From the NCBI GenBank assembly GCA_037576195.1, contig CM075102.1:26718745-26782744 (forward strand): a stretch of DNA of 64,000 nt, given 5' to 3'. Of this stretch, positions 1 to 10,459 are shown piece by piece (the stretch's first letter is position 1; every line of letters starts with the position of its first letter). The DNA comes from Phytoseiulus persimilis. Lineage: Eukaryota > Arthropoda > Arachnida > Mesostigmata > Phytoseiidae. Below the pieces are notes generated by a model, which had not been told where the DNA came from, searched no databases, and saw only the letters and a list, made by a program, of their open reading frames with translations. The translations under genes were made by a program, and so were the position numbers.

Positions 1-133
1 CTTGGAGAGGGGACATCGAAGCGAGAAGCACCGCGATCACTGGGCTGTCGCTCAGTGCTGAACGAGCAGCCTCGGTGGAGGAAGACATGCGACAGAGAAA
101 TGCTTCCTCACATTCGACTCGTCTTTTTGCTAG

Positions 134-3100
134 GGATCGGGAGCTTCGAGCCGGAAGTTTCCATCGAGCCCCAGCTGGATGATCTGATGTACGTGGTTGC
201 ACTTGGGAGTCAGGCCAGACTTCTGTGCCTTCCACCTGAAGGAGCGCCTCCACCGAAATGGTACTGGACGCTGCCCACTGGCTCTGTCGTTTCGGATGCC
301 GGTCGTGTCAAAGTGAACGAGGAATCCGAGTTGCAGATTGATCATGTGAAACTAGAAGATGCAGGCAACTACTCCTGCAACGCGGAAAACATTGCAGCCA
401 AACGAACCTTGACTGTGCAACTGGTTGTGACAAGTGAGTATGAACGACTTCAGACATCCAGCGGGACTTTACTAAAATAGCAGAATTTTTTCGGGCTGGG
501 AAGGGATGCACGGGGTGAACGAACCCTTTGCTTAGAGAGCCATCCGAGGTTTTCCGAGACTAGGCCATCAGGTATGTAGGGTACATTTCAGAACCTAACG
601 AATCTGCAGGGTCGTTTCTTTGACGACGTTCTTCCCTCCAGCTCGGACCGCGGAATGACCTTAGTCTAATTTGCTTGAGCATTTTCGGAGCGGTGCCCGG
701 TGGAGTTTTAATTCGCTCAAACTTTTCACCCAGTTCCTCCTCGGTGCAGATCTACCTGATTCTCGGAAGCGAGAACTTTTCCCTCGTACTAACGTGATGC
801 GAGGGAGCATATTCATTACTCCAACCGACAGGGGACGTAGCGCTCAAGGTTGCTCCATTGTCGCCCATGATCAGCGGTCACGCGCAATTCTTGATTGAGC
901 GGAAAGGGCGAAGTTTGGACCCTAATTTTTTTTTTCGGAGTCGGATGTTTTCCCTCTGTCCAGATAAGGACGCAAGCACGCACAACCGTATTGCGCAGTC
1001 TCGAAGTGAGTGGCGCGGCTATTGTAAAAAGTAGTTGATCCTCCTCCTGAGGGTGGGTAGAGTGGATCTGGAACGATATCCCATTTATAACGGCCATTAC
1101 CCCCGCGCCGACTGGAATACCTCGTGCCCCGTAGTGGGGGCAGTGCGACGGCAACGGCCGCGGCTTCTCATGAGTTCATTTTGTCTGTAGGCTTTTGCGG
1201 TGGGCGCCGAGCACGTATGAAGCCACCACGAAATAGAAAACACAATTTCATCACTGTAACCGGTCCGTCCGCCTGCCCGTCCTACTACCACCAGGCGGTC
1301 CAGTCAGTCCGTCAAAGCCGAGTCGCAAGCGTGTAGGGGTACAAATTCAGCTCCGGAATGCGACTCAGATCACTGGAGCAGATAGCACGAAACACGGGTC
1401 GTTCTCAATTTTACACTTCTCGTCTGTTTCAGCGCCCCCCGAAGTACATGACCATATCAGCAGTAAACTGCAGCTTCACGAAGGAACATCCCATGTGCTC
1501 AAGTGTTCGTTCAGAGCGGCAGCTTGGCCACTCACATCTGTTACGTGGACTAACGTAGATTCGCCCATGATGACTTTGGATTTCGATCCGGAGAAAGGTG
1601 CTCTGAATTTGAAGAATATCACGATGAGAGACGCGGGCAAATATCTTTGTTCCGTCTCTTCAAAAGGATTCCCCACGGTGATGTCGAAACCTGTCGTAGT
1701 CGAAGTGATCGGTGAGTGAAATTGGAAATGCAAAAATACCCCCTCCCTACCTCTCTCACTCTTCAAATTGCTGCGAAGCTCTGTTCTCCGTCCGTGTCCC
1801 GCTTCCGGTTACTAAGAAAAGATTCCCGCAAAGGGAGAACTCCCCATCTTGGACGGAATACGAACAGGGACTTCTGAGATTAAGATTATCGAAGAGAAAG
1901 ACAAGGGGATCATTAGAGAGACAAATGAAGCGGGGTGTACTCCTCTCCGTTCTGCTCATCCACTGCTCCCCCCTGGAAGAAGGAGGGGATCGGAAGACGA
2001 GCTGCAGCGCCCGAGGACGACCTTACAGGACGTCTTTTCTGACTCCTAATTCGCTTCCCGCGGGTTCGCACCGATTTCTCTGCTCTCGAATAGCCTTTCC
2101 CGACATGATACCCCGTAAACTGCCCCGCAAACATTTACTCTCGATGCGGCTAACTGCTGCTCTTCCTGAGGCGGGAATCGGACTGAGTTCGGAAACCGAT
2201 TTCACCTGCGTGAGAGAGCTTGCTTCTACTCGAACCGGGCTAATTATTTCTCTAAACTCTCGTGCAGCCCACCCTAGAGTCAATAGACTTCTAGTCTGTG
2301 TGCCCTTATCGAGTTCCAGATCGAGGAGAGTCGCGTTGCGTCGAGATTCCCTTTCTAGCCTAATCATCCGAGAATTCCGTTCTCGCACGTTGCTGAGACT
2401 CTCAATGCGCATTTTCAGAAAAGCTCAAATTCTACCCCGTGCCAATGAACACAAATCTCGAATTCAAAAGCGTTGGTCGGATTCCGTGCAGATCGAGAGG
2501 CGCCCAACGCGCGACAGTGAGATGGGCTAAAGTGAATCCAGATGACGAGCAGCGATCAATACCACTGCCGACGAATCTACGACAGGTATCCAGAAGATTC
2601 CTTCCCCGTATCGTAATATGAAGGACCACGTATTATGATGAGTATCACATTCCCGCTAGTGTTTCACACTGGAGGAACTGGATTCTCGAAGAATAATAAT
2701 AAATCATGAGGCATTTTCGTATAGGAAAATAATGTGCTCATCTTCGAGCCTGTTACTTATGACGATGGTGGGAAATACCGTTGTATGGCTTCAACAGGGA
2801 CAGAGTCCATCAACGTGACAATAACCGTGACTGTTGGTGGTAAGTTCCCCTGGCAAGGGTCGAGTTAGTGACTCTCGCTTCAGCTTGGAACTCCATGTGC
2901 TCGGAAGCTATGAATTAACCGCGAATTCACTTCCAAGTATCGCCACGCTTCACCGTATTCCCAAACTCAACCGAAGTCCTCGAAGGCCACTCCGTCTGGC
3001 TGAATTGTCAAGCTGAAGGCGATCCGGAGCCTCACATCCATTGGGACCGCAACTCAAGAGCGAATTCTCTCTCTCATGAATCGCCACGAATTCAAATTCT

Positions 3101-5014
3101 ACACAATGGTGGGCGACTTGAGGAATCCTCTCTTGATCTGTCTCGATTATTAATTTTCCCCCTCTATTCGGGGGGCATCATCGTTTCTCAAACCATTCGT
3201 CGACGTCGTATCCTTGTTTTTGAGTCCCATGGTTCCTGACGACATTTCAATGTTCTCTCGCAGGGACCCTTTTCATTCAAGAGGCCTACATGAGGGACAC
3301 GGGGCAGTACGGCTGTACAGCTGGCAACCGCGGAGGTTTCAATCGAACTGAGGTCTCGCTTGTCGTCGGATCTTCAAAAGATTTCGTACCTTCGTACAAT
3401 CTTTCAGGAGATTCAGGCGACGAGACCATGTCTACGACGATCGGGCTCACGTTGGGGGCCGCAGGCGTCTACATGATTCTCGTTCTTTCTCTGATGTTGT
3501 ACTGCCGAGTAAGGAGAGCCCGTAGGAAGACGGCTTTGCTGGGCAGTAGATCGAAAGGTACGTTCACAGGATCGACGTCCGGCTCATAATAAGTGAATTT
3601 TTTGGACGCGGCACGGCGCTCCACGCAGTGTCACGTTAGCTCGCGAGTCAGAACACTCGAGTAACTCGACATTTTGTTGCAGGAATCGGCTCAGATGAAG
3701 AGAACCGACTCGACGGTCCTGTGGGCTCTGGAGAACTACAGAGTAATAAGCTCTTGCCGTCAGCGGGCTCCTCGGAATCAGGATCAGTCACATCAAAGAA
3801 CAGCAAACCGTCTGTTGAAAGATTGCATTTCCCTAGGAAAGATCTCAGTACGATTATGCTCTTGGGCCGAGGTGATTTTGGAGACGTGTACCTCGCGAAA
3901 GCAGCCGGTGAGGACAATGACGACCGTTTCTCTTCGCTCTCAACTCTAAGATCTTATATCCCCTGGCGCTCCCCCACCAGAATGAGCATGGTGGATGATA
4001 GATGTTTATCCGATTCCCAAAGAAACGGAGCGCGATCGTTGTTTGGTCATCGTTTGTCAGCTGTGTTCCTTCTCCAGGCATCGCAGAAGAAACTGTTATG
4101 GTGAAGTCGCTTCACTCGCAGGAGGAGTCGACGAAGATGGAATTTCGTCGCCAAGCAGAAATGTTCACGAAATTGAATCATCAGGGCATTTGCAGAGTGG
4201 TCGGCATGTGCGCCGAAACCGAACCTCTCCTCGTGATGTACGACTACACGGATTGGGGAGATCTGAAACGGTTCCTTGCAGCAACTAGAAGAGATGCTCC
4301 GTCTACCCAAGGAAGCCACCCTCCTCCATTGACAACAGCTCAATGCATGGGGGTTTGTCATCAGGTCGCCCTTGCGATGGAATATCTATCGAATCATCGA
4401 TTCATTCACAAAGATTTGGCGGCTCGCAATTGTCTGGTCACGTCGAAGCTCGACGTTAAAATATCGAGCCCCAGTTTGAGCAAGGGTAAGTCGAACCCAT
4501 GGCTGATTGAACACAGTCTCGCACTGCTGCAGAATCGTCCCACCTGCCCTCAGTGGTGCGGTCATGAGGACATGAAAATCCGGAGCGCCTGGCGTCGTGC
4601 AAAAATCTCGTCCTCCCCCCTCATGTTTTTGAGGTGGTTCTCAGGCGTACTTTTTTTACAGACACATACTCTGCCGAATATTTTCACTACCGCGACCAGC
4701 TGGTTCCATTGAAATGGGCGCCGGCCGAGGCGGTAATCGAAGATCAGTGGAGTTCAAAGAGCGACGTCTACGCCTACGCCGTCTTCTGTTGGGAAGTCTT
4801 CACCCAGGCTCAGATGCCCCACGAGGACATTTCGAACCCCGACTTCTTGTATCGACTCGAAGTCCACGAAATCCAATGGGAGCCACCACCGAAATGCCCT
4901 CCAGCCATGCAGGCCCTCATGAGGTCCTGTTGGAGGACCCTGGTCACTGACAGACCTTCGTTTAGTGAGATCAGTTCCCAAGTGGGAAAGATATTCGTTG
5001 ACACGAATGTGTAG
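134..5014 (+). CDS. PTK7: PTK7/off-track pseudokinase receptor, 3' part of gene (nine exons)
   Basis: Single-pass membrane pseudokinase of Wnt/planar cell polarity signalling. Exons read here: 134-433, 1433-1711, 2419-2585, 2725-2839, 2938-3108, 3264-3557, 3683-3907, 4078-4485, 4662-5014. All have GT/AG borders and matching phases, giving about 769 residues; the 5' end is outside the window. Exons 1, 2, 3+4 and 5+6 each make an Ig domain (Cys, Trp, then D-x-G-x-Y-x-C, e.g. EDAGNYSC). A hydrophobic helix lies near 3440-3505, followed by Arg-rich stop-transfer residues. In the kinase domain the glycine loop GRGDFG (3865-3882) and the beta3 Lys in VMVK (4104-4106) are present. The catalytic loop is HKDLAARN (from 4407), and the DFG position reads SPS (4467-4475), so phosphotransfer is unlikely. 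Domain order, the ISSPSLSK region and the closing RPSFSEI motif match the PTK7 family, whose vertebrate members also lack DFG. Vertebrate PTK7 has seven Ig domains, so about three may lie upstream. The stop is TAG at 5012. Confidence 0.95.
434..1432 (+). other. PTK7: PTK7 intron, 999 nt
   Basis: Longest visible intron of the gene, between the first two visible Ig exons. It starts with the consensus donor GTGAGTAT and ends after a pyrimidine-rich tract at CTGTTTCAG. I see no embedded gene, repeat or RNA. Short open frames on both strands show no recognisable protein features. Confidence 0.85.
1712..2418 (+). other. PTK7: PTK7 intron, 707 nt, with a long open frame
   Basis: Intron between the second and third visible Ig domains, from donor GTGAGTGA to acceptor ATTTTCAG. 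One plus-strand frame is open from the donor right through the intron and into the next exon, in a frame different from that of the PTK7 protein. The first ATG of that frame is at 1925. It is described under findings; I do not call it a gene. Confidence 0.85.
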
Positions 5015-5383
5015 AACTCGATCAAGGCCAAAGCTAGCCACATCAAGAAGCACCGCCATCGAAGCAAGAAACGAAAGCACTCCAAAGATGCGCAGACCAC
5101 AACCGGAACCCATCGAGACTCCAAAGATCGCGAGAGGAGTCACTCAAAACATCGGTCACGCTCGAAGTTTAACTTCAAAACACGTCGTGCGAAGTCTTTG
5201 AGTCACTACCACCAGGACGCTTCCGTGTACAACTCTCCATTTTCAGCGCAACCATCTCCATTGCATTTTCATGTTCGAATGAGCAATCATTCGTCCCCTT
5301 CGCATTCGTACCTCACGTCGACGACTCTTTTGGCGGGTCATGGACTTTTGGACTCGGAGCCCAGACTCACGCCGTATGTGTGA
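5015..5383 (+). CDS. In-frame 122-codon extension after the PTK7 UAG stop (possible readthrough)
   Basis: The frame of the last PTK7 exon stays open for 122 codons after the TAG at 5012-5014 and ends at TGA 5381-5383. I checked every codon and found no other stop. The translation is not random-looking. It starts with basic clusters (KKHRHRSKKRKHSK at extension residues 11-24 and KHRSRSK at 45-51), which resemble nuclear localisation or RS-type sequence. A Ser/His/Pro/Tyr-rich tail follows and ends LTPYV. Family members normally end just after the kinase domain, which matches the TAG. The extension could be reached by stop readthrough, by an unseen alternative splice, or because TAG is a recent nonsense allele. 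It could also be chance, though the residue bias argues against that. I saw no plausible intron skipping the TAG: the only close donor/acceptor pair would be about 34 nt apart. Confidence 0.5.
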   Translation, partial: NSIKAKASHIKKHRHRSKKRKHSKDAQTTTGTHRDSKDRERSHSKHRSRSKFNFKTRRAKSLSHYHQDASVYNSPFSAQPSPLHFHVRMSNHSSPSHSYLTSTTLLAGHGLLDSEPRLTPYV

Positions 5384-6527
5384 AAATGTTATTATTGAAC
5401 CAGTTAGAATACGGCTTCCCTGTGCGCTTTCACGACACCGTGCTGCTTTCCTAGAACCGAATCCACCCTCCCCGAAGTGACCTCTCCCAATCGAGCTCAT
5501 AGAGCTGGCCTCGTAGTTCTCCCGCAATGGGCACCTCCTGAAATTCCCGCTTAGATCATACTGGTTCTCAATGTAATTAAGTGATGTACAGAAGAGACTG
5601 AATTCACAACCGAAAATCAAAATCCATATACACCTAAGCTTCACGCAGCACACCGCTGTCCAAGGAAAAAGTTGCTCCCCGGTATGCAAATCCCACGTGG
5701 ACTCCCGCGTTCAAAAGTATCCGTGCCAAACTCCCAAGCACTAGTTGAATAATCAGAACGAATCATGGAGCCGACAGTGAGTTTATTCAGGTGTATCTTG
5801 GTACAGACTATAAATAGCACGCTGAGATGATTTGTATGTTTTTCTGTGTATTTTTCTACTTCATTCTGGGAGAGAAGGTTCAACAATCCATTGATCGATG
5901 CGTGACCTGCATCTAACAATCGACCGAGAAAGAAGAGCTATCTGGAGGTGTGAATTGAGAGGAGCGACTGAGGAAAAACCCGGTCTCTTCTCTTCGCCGT
6001 GTGTAATGGTGTCCCCGGGAACAATGTTCTCTCGAAAGACGGTTCATCATTAAATCATCAGAACAAGCCAAGAGCTGAAGAAAACGGAGGAAAATAAGTT
6101 TCCAGCATTCCCATTGTGCCATACGGACCGGCTGGTTCTTGACGGAACACGTCTGAGCCCGTTTTACATAAACGTGGATGAAAAATGTCAAATAAAGTTT
6201 AGGGTCAACGTTCCGAAGCTTCGAGCGCTCTTGGAAAGAAAATCTCCACTCAATTTGTCACGATTGTGTACTGTATATAAACCTGAAAATTTCGCGATGC
6301 ATGCTGTCGGAATCATTCCCGAAGGTGCGCATGAAAATTTGTGAGACCTTGGCGAACGCATTTTCAAATAAACAGGAACCGTTTTCATCTAATCGACTCC
6401 AGTGCTCGTAGTGAGTTATGATCCAATAACGCGGCTCTGAGGCATCGGAAGCTCCTTCCTGAGTCTTCCAAGCGAGTTGAAGCTCTCCGGGATGAAGCTT
6501 CATTGAGGTTCAGAGTGTTAACATTTC

Positions 6528-6533
6528 TTTATT
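6528..6533 (-). terminator. Minus-strand poly(A) signal downstream of PIGZ
   Basis: The plus strand reads TTTATT, which is AATAAA on the minus strand, about 480 nt past the PIGZ stop. It lies inside the presumed PTK7 3' UTR. Confidence 0.4.
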
Positions 6534-6644
6534 TTATTTAATCAATTCCTCCTGAGGAGCTATTCATGCAGTGTACAATGACGATGTTGCCCATGGGCTC
6601 AGTCTTCGGCCAATCATCTATGGTATGAACGTTAATATTCTATA

Positions 6645-6650
6645 AATAAA
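6645..6650 (+). terminator. Most distal plus-strand AATAAA poly(A) signal after PTK7
   Basis: Canonical AATAAA hexamer. Earlier candidates are at 6191 and 6367. Which one is used cannot be told from sequence alone. Confidence 0.4.
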
Positions 6651-7013
6651 TACTAAGAGCTGGCCAGTTCGCGCGAAATTGCGTTGGCTTAAAGGGCACT
6701 TTCTACTTCAATATTGGGAGTAAGCCATCAGAGATCAACGACGCCGACGAAGGCCTCATCAGAAGTCACTATCCGTCATAACTGGATGAGCAGTCACCCC
6801 ACAAGACTCGGTCAAAAGATGGGAGCATATTTTCGAACCCATCTCTCGACATAATTGTTATAATAGCTCGGGGTTCGGGACTCAGCCCTTATGGGATGGA
6901 GTTTTCGAATGAGACCGCGAAGATTTCGGCTTCAGAATTTGATTGGCACATCGCCTCCGATCGGTGCCGGCCAGCACAGCTCGGGTTCGTCAAAGACGTA
7001 TTTCGGGCTGTTA

Positions 7014-8900
7014 CTATAGACTCGCTTCACAACTGAACTTGATCCTTTTGAGGCTCAGAGAGTCCAATAACAAACATTTCAATCCAAAACCACAGTTCTG
7101 GAGAGCTGCCGGAAGATGCTCCGTGGCCACGTGCGGATAGAAACTCTCCGGTTCACTCGGGCTGCATGAAGCAGTGATCATAGCCTCGACGACGACGTTA
7201 TGAACACCCGCTGGATAGACCAGGTAGCCTTCGCGGTGCACATGGAAAGTCTCTTCCAGAACTTTGTAGCTGGCTTCTTTCAGATCAATGATCTCTCTGT
7301 CAACCCCGGTAGGCGTCAGATGTCTCGGCGGCATGTACGTATGGAAATAGACGAATTTCCCGCTCTCTAAAGTGTTCATCTGCATTGGAACCACTCCTGC
7401 TTGATGCGCTAGTGCGTAGAAAACGAACATGTAAATGTTGAAGGCGTACCACATCCCACAGAAACGATCCGACTGTGTCAGTTTCAGGGCATTTCTAAGA
7501 GCAAACGGTATCAGTAGGGGCAGAAGGAATCTTGGTTCTTGGTGGGGGAAAACCGATAACATGAGCAAAGGGACGATAGTACACATGTGCAAAGAGAACT
7601 TCTCAATGATGAAGTTTTCGCGCTTCAGGATCAATCTATAAATATCCCGATAAATATACATAGAATGTAGTCCGAACAGTAGAGGAATATTTATCGCGAA
7701 GTGGAGCCAGCGCTGATGAAGTCCGTGGTTCGCGAGATTATCGCTGTCACTGTTGTACAAGAGGAAGTTGAGAGGGGTGATGACCAGGTTGGCTTTGGGA
7801 TCCGCCAGGAATTCGTCGAGACCCTTGTAGTAGACAGAGTCGACAGCGATAAGCAGACAGCATGGCGGAATAGCGTACAGTGACATGCGAATGCATACCA
7901 GTAAGAAGTTTTTGAAAGTATTCGTCGAGTAAAACCGGAAGAAAAATGGCGTCAGAGCGTAGCACACAAATGTTGGTCGGTTGAAGATCCCACAAACTAT
8001 CACTGTCACGTACAATAGCTCCGACGAGCACGGATGGAACACCGGTTTGTGACGCTTTGAAGATGGTTCAGGTGCTGTGGTTCCATGTTCTGGCTTGACG
8101 GAATCGGGATTCCCGTCCCCTGAGAATTCAACTGTTCTCTCCTGTGAACTCTCCGTGTTTTCGGTGTCTGCTGCCGTAGGCTCATCGACAGCCTCGCGGT
8201 GTTTGCTCACCGGGAACGACAGGAAGATGAGCAAAGCGAACAGCACCGTTTCTGTTACATTGCTGAACGTTCTCGTGAAGTAAGCCATGGCTAAATATGA
8301 GGTTGCAACAACCTTCAATGCCGGTGCACCACGTATTTTGTAAACAACGTAGTCGACGATGAACGATAATATGCTGGCTACTAGCCGAGGTAGAACTAGT
8401 CTAAGATACGCCGTGCTGCCGACTAAAGCGAGAACTTTGAAAGGGAAGTACGCAAAAAGATGCACGAACACGGAGCATCGCAGAGGTTTGTCCGTCGTAA
8501 ATTCCCATGGCCTATAGGAGTCTGTTTCGAGAATTTCGCCGGCTGTGATCTCCGTTGATTGGAAAAACTCGTCTGGATGAATGTAGCCGTTTTGTGGAAG
8601 GAAGACCCTGAATGGAAGACAACAGAAGTTCGCCATATTCTTTCAAGAATTCTGAAGAAGCTCGAGGAGTTGAGCGGCCGTATCAGTTTTAGTGTCAGTA
8701 TTTTGCTTGAAGATAAAATCAAGTTGAATGAGTTGAGAGTTGGAAGCTCGTGCTAGAGCATACTCAGGGTAGAACCAATCTCACCACCATACGCAAGAAC
8801 AATCGAGAGGATTGGAACGGCTTGGGAACGGATAGATTCCACCGGTGGCACAGCTTCGTACTTACAGAAGTACCCTCAGGATCAGGAGGAGTTTTGTCAT
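7014..8900 (-). CDS. PIGZ: GPI mannosyltransferase 4 (PIG-Z/SMP3), complete, two exons
   Basis: ER multi-membrane mannosyltransferase of family GT22. It adds the fourth, side-chain mannose to the GPI-anchor core from dolichol-phosphate mannose. Coding exons on the minus strand are 8866-8900 (ATG at 8900) and 7014-8607. The donor is GTAAGTAC and the acceptor CCATTCAG, and together they give 1629 nt, or 542 residues. Exon 1 supplies MTKLLLILRVLL, which joins directly to VFLPQNGYIHPDEFF. This restores the hydrophobic N-terminus seen in the family, so I prefer it to the in-frame ATG at 8636, which lies in the intron. Family marks are HPDE at residues 22-25 in the first lumenal loop, HGLH near 306 and HQEPRF near 367, with many hydrophobic helices. 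A charged variable loop near 140-200 is rich in Glu, Ser and Pro. Human PIGZ is slightly longer (about 579 residues). The frame has no internal stop. Confidence 0.92.
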
Positions 8901-10339
8901 GCTGTCCACTCTGGATGATCTCGGAACCATGTTGAGTGCTCTTGTGGTCAATGAGCCAAAACGGTTCAAGACTCACTCGAGAAGTTGACCCTGTTCCGGC
9001 AGGTGACGCGTGAGCGAACACTTCCTGGCGAAAATCGTGCACTACCTTTCAGAAGGGCCTCTTCTGCGCACTTGTGAACCGGGGCGTATCCGGTGACCCT
9101 TCGGAAACGAAAATGGACATGAGAATAAGTAACAGTCGCGAGAGAACTTTCAAGTCGGAGGCTGTGGCAAGAGAACGACATCAGAAGCGGGAAGAGCCAT
9201 TCAGAATTCAGATTTTCAACTTTAAAATGCTCGTTTTGATTGATCTCAAAAGAGGTGCCTCAGGATGGCGCCCGTTCGCAGCTATCTTCCCAGGTCCGAG
9301 CAACGGAATTATTCAGAGGATCCGTCCTAGCTCCATGCCTGTCTCAACTTACTTTGGATACGTTGCGCGATCCTCAGAAGCAAGTATAGTTTCTTTGCCG
9401 CCAAGCAGTCAGCTGTATACTGTTGATAAACAGCGTCACTTGCGCTTTGACGTAAGCGAGAGGACGGTAGGCGCAGCGCATGCGTCAGAGGAGAGGGAAC
9501 TATTCGGCGCCAAAAATTTGAATAGAGAATAAGATGCCCTCCGTGCGAGTTCATAACCCGAGTGAGCGGGAGCGCCTGCCTATCCATCGCGGCATGGGGC
9601 CTTGTAATTTGGGATATCCCTACGCCACCTTGACCTAATTCATCGTTGGAAGCTTTTCATTTCCTCAAGTGGGAATGAAACGGTCCTAGGCTAGCTGCTC
9701 GCATGGAGACTTCGGAACATGCCTTGTCGACAGTTTATGGTTATGGTTATTCATTGATCCTTCGATGTGTTATCTACATTTCCTCTTATGTACATATCAC
9801 ATGGGACCCAGTTCCTGGGGCCATTGAGTTCAGCGGATTTCTCGTGCTCCTTTCTTCCATTTTCCCAGGGTCATTCTTGTAGCCCTCCATGTTTTCTGGT
9901 TGCACTCCTCAATCAGACCCAGTTTTCTAGCGAGCTCTTCCATCTCGGGTTTATTGTTCACACATTACAATATAATGTAGGGGATGGTTCCAAGCTCCCG
10001 TCATCCAGACGGATCCGAGCTCCGTAGATCAACTCGTTCTGTTCCCCGATTCCCCAGAACCGATTCTGCAAGAACCGGTTCCGGATTTGCGACCCCTAGT
10101 CGTTCCTCAGCGAAACCTCACAGAGAACTTCGCATTCCTTGGCAGAATACCTGACTGAGAGCCGAACCGAATTCTTGTCGCAGGCCGACCGGCGTGATTG
10201 GCCGAAAGTGGACCACCCTAGAATCCCGCAGATGACGAACTTCTTTTTTCAGATTCTGCGTCAAAAAAAACGCATCACATGAGATCGCTACTCGACGAGT
10301 TCGCTATCCGTAGAGCTCGTTTCCTGACAAGTTCAATAT
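8901..10339. other. Upstream flank of PIGZ; no recognised gene
   Basis: About 1.4 kb upstream of PIGZ on the minus strand. It should hold the PIGZ promoter and 5' UTR, but I see no convincing TATA box. A plus-strand open frame at 9074-9532 has no ATG at its start and no recognisable domain. The segment 10020-10105 has short GC-rich motifs, including TTTGCGACCCCTA, that recur at 13.1-13.3 kb. Confidence 0.4.
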
Positions 10340-10459
10340 CTGATAAGTTCATCATCGGAGAAGTTCGTCATCTGATAAGTTCATCATCGGAGAAGTTCGT
10401 CATCTGATAAGTTCATCATCGGAGAAGTTCGTCATCTGATAAGTTCATCATCTGATTAG
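10340..10459. repeat. Minisatellite: three exact 32-bp units plus a partial fourth
   Basis: Copies start at 10340, 10372 and 10404, and a truncated copy starts at 10436. Each unit is two related 16-nt halves, one built on GATAAGTTCATCATC and one on GGAGAAGTTCGTCATC, so the array has a 16/32 hierarchy. Degenerate half-units (GACAAGTTCAATATC, GACGAGTTCGCTATC) extend upstream to about 10295. The three full copies are identical, which implies recent expansion or homogenisation. Confidence 0.93.

Larger units (their letters stand above)
5384..6650 (+). other. PTK7: PTK7 3' untranslated region with candidate poly(A) signals
   Basis: Non-coding DNA between the end of the PTK7 frame and the PIGZ terminus. 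Plus-strand AATAAA hexamers occur at 6191-6196, 6367-6372 and 6645-6650, so the 3' UTR could be roughly 0.8-1.3 kb beyond the second stop. A minus-strand poly(A) hexamer (TTTATT on the plus strand) lies at 6528-6533. The two convergent transcripts may therefore overlap. No RNA gene or repeat was recognised. Confidence 0.6.

Noticed and set aside
5015-5383. Extension joined to PTK7 by splicing around the TAG
   Set aside because: The only nearby donor/acceptor pair would make an intron of about 34 nt, far shorter than any other in the window (minimum seen about 91 nt). Kept as an open alternative only if longer-range splicing exists.
8608-8636. PIGZ start at the in-frame ATG 8636
   Set aside because: It lies within an intron bounded by good splice sites. 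The spliced exon 8866-8900 gives a better family-like N-terminus and keeps the frame.
9074-9532. 152-codon plus-strand gene upstream of PIGZ
   Set aside because: No ATG at its start, no splice support and no recognisable features.
10295-10459. CRISPR array
   Set aside because: The repeats are contiguous with no unique spacers, and the genome is eukaryotic. This is a minisatellite.
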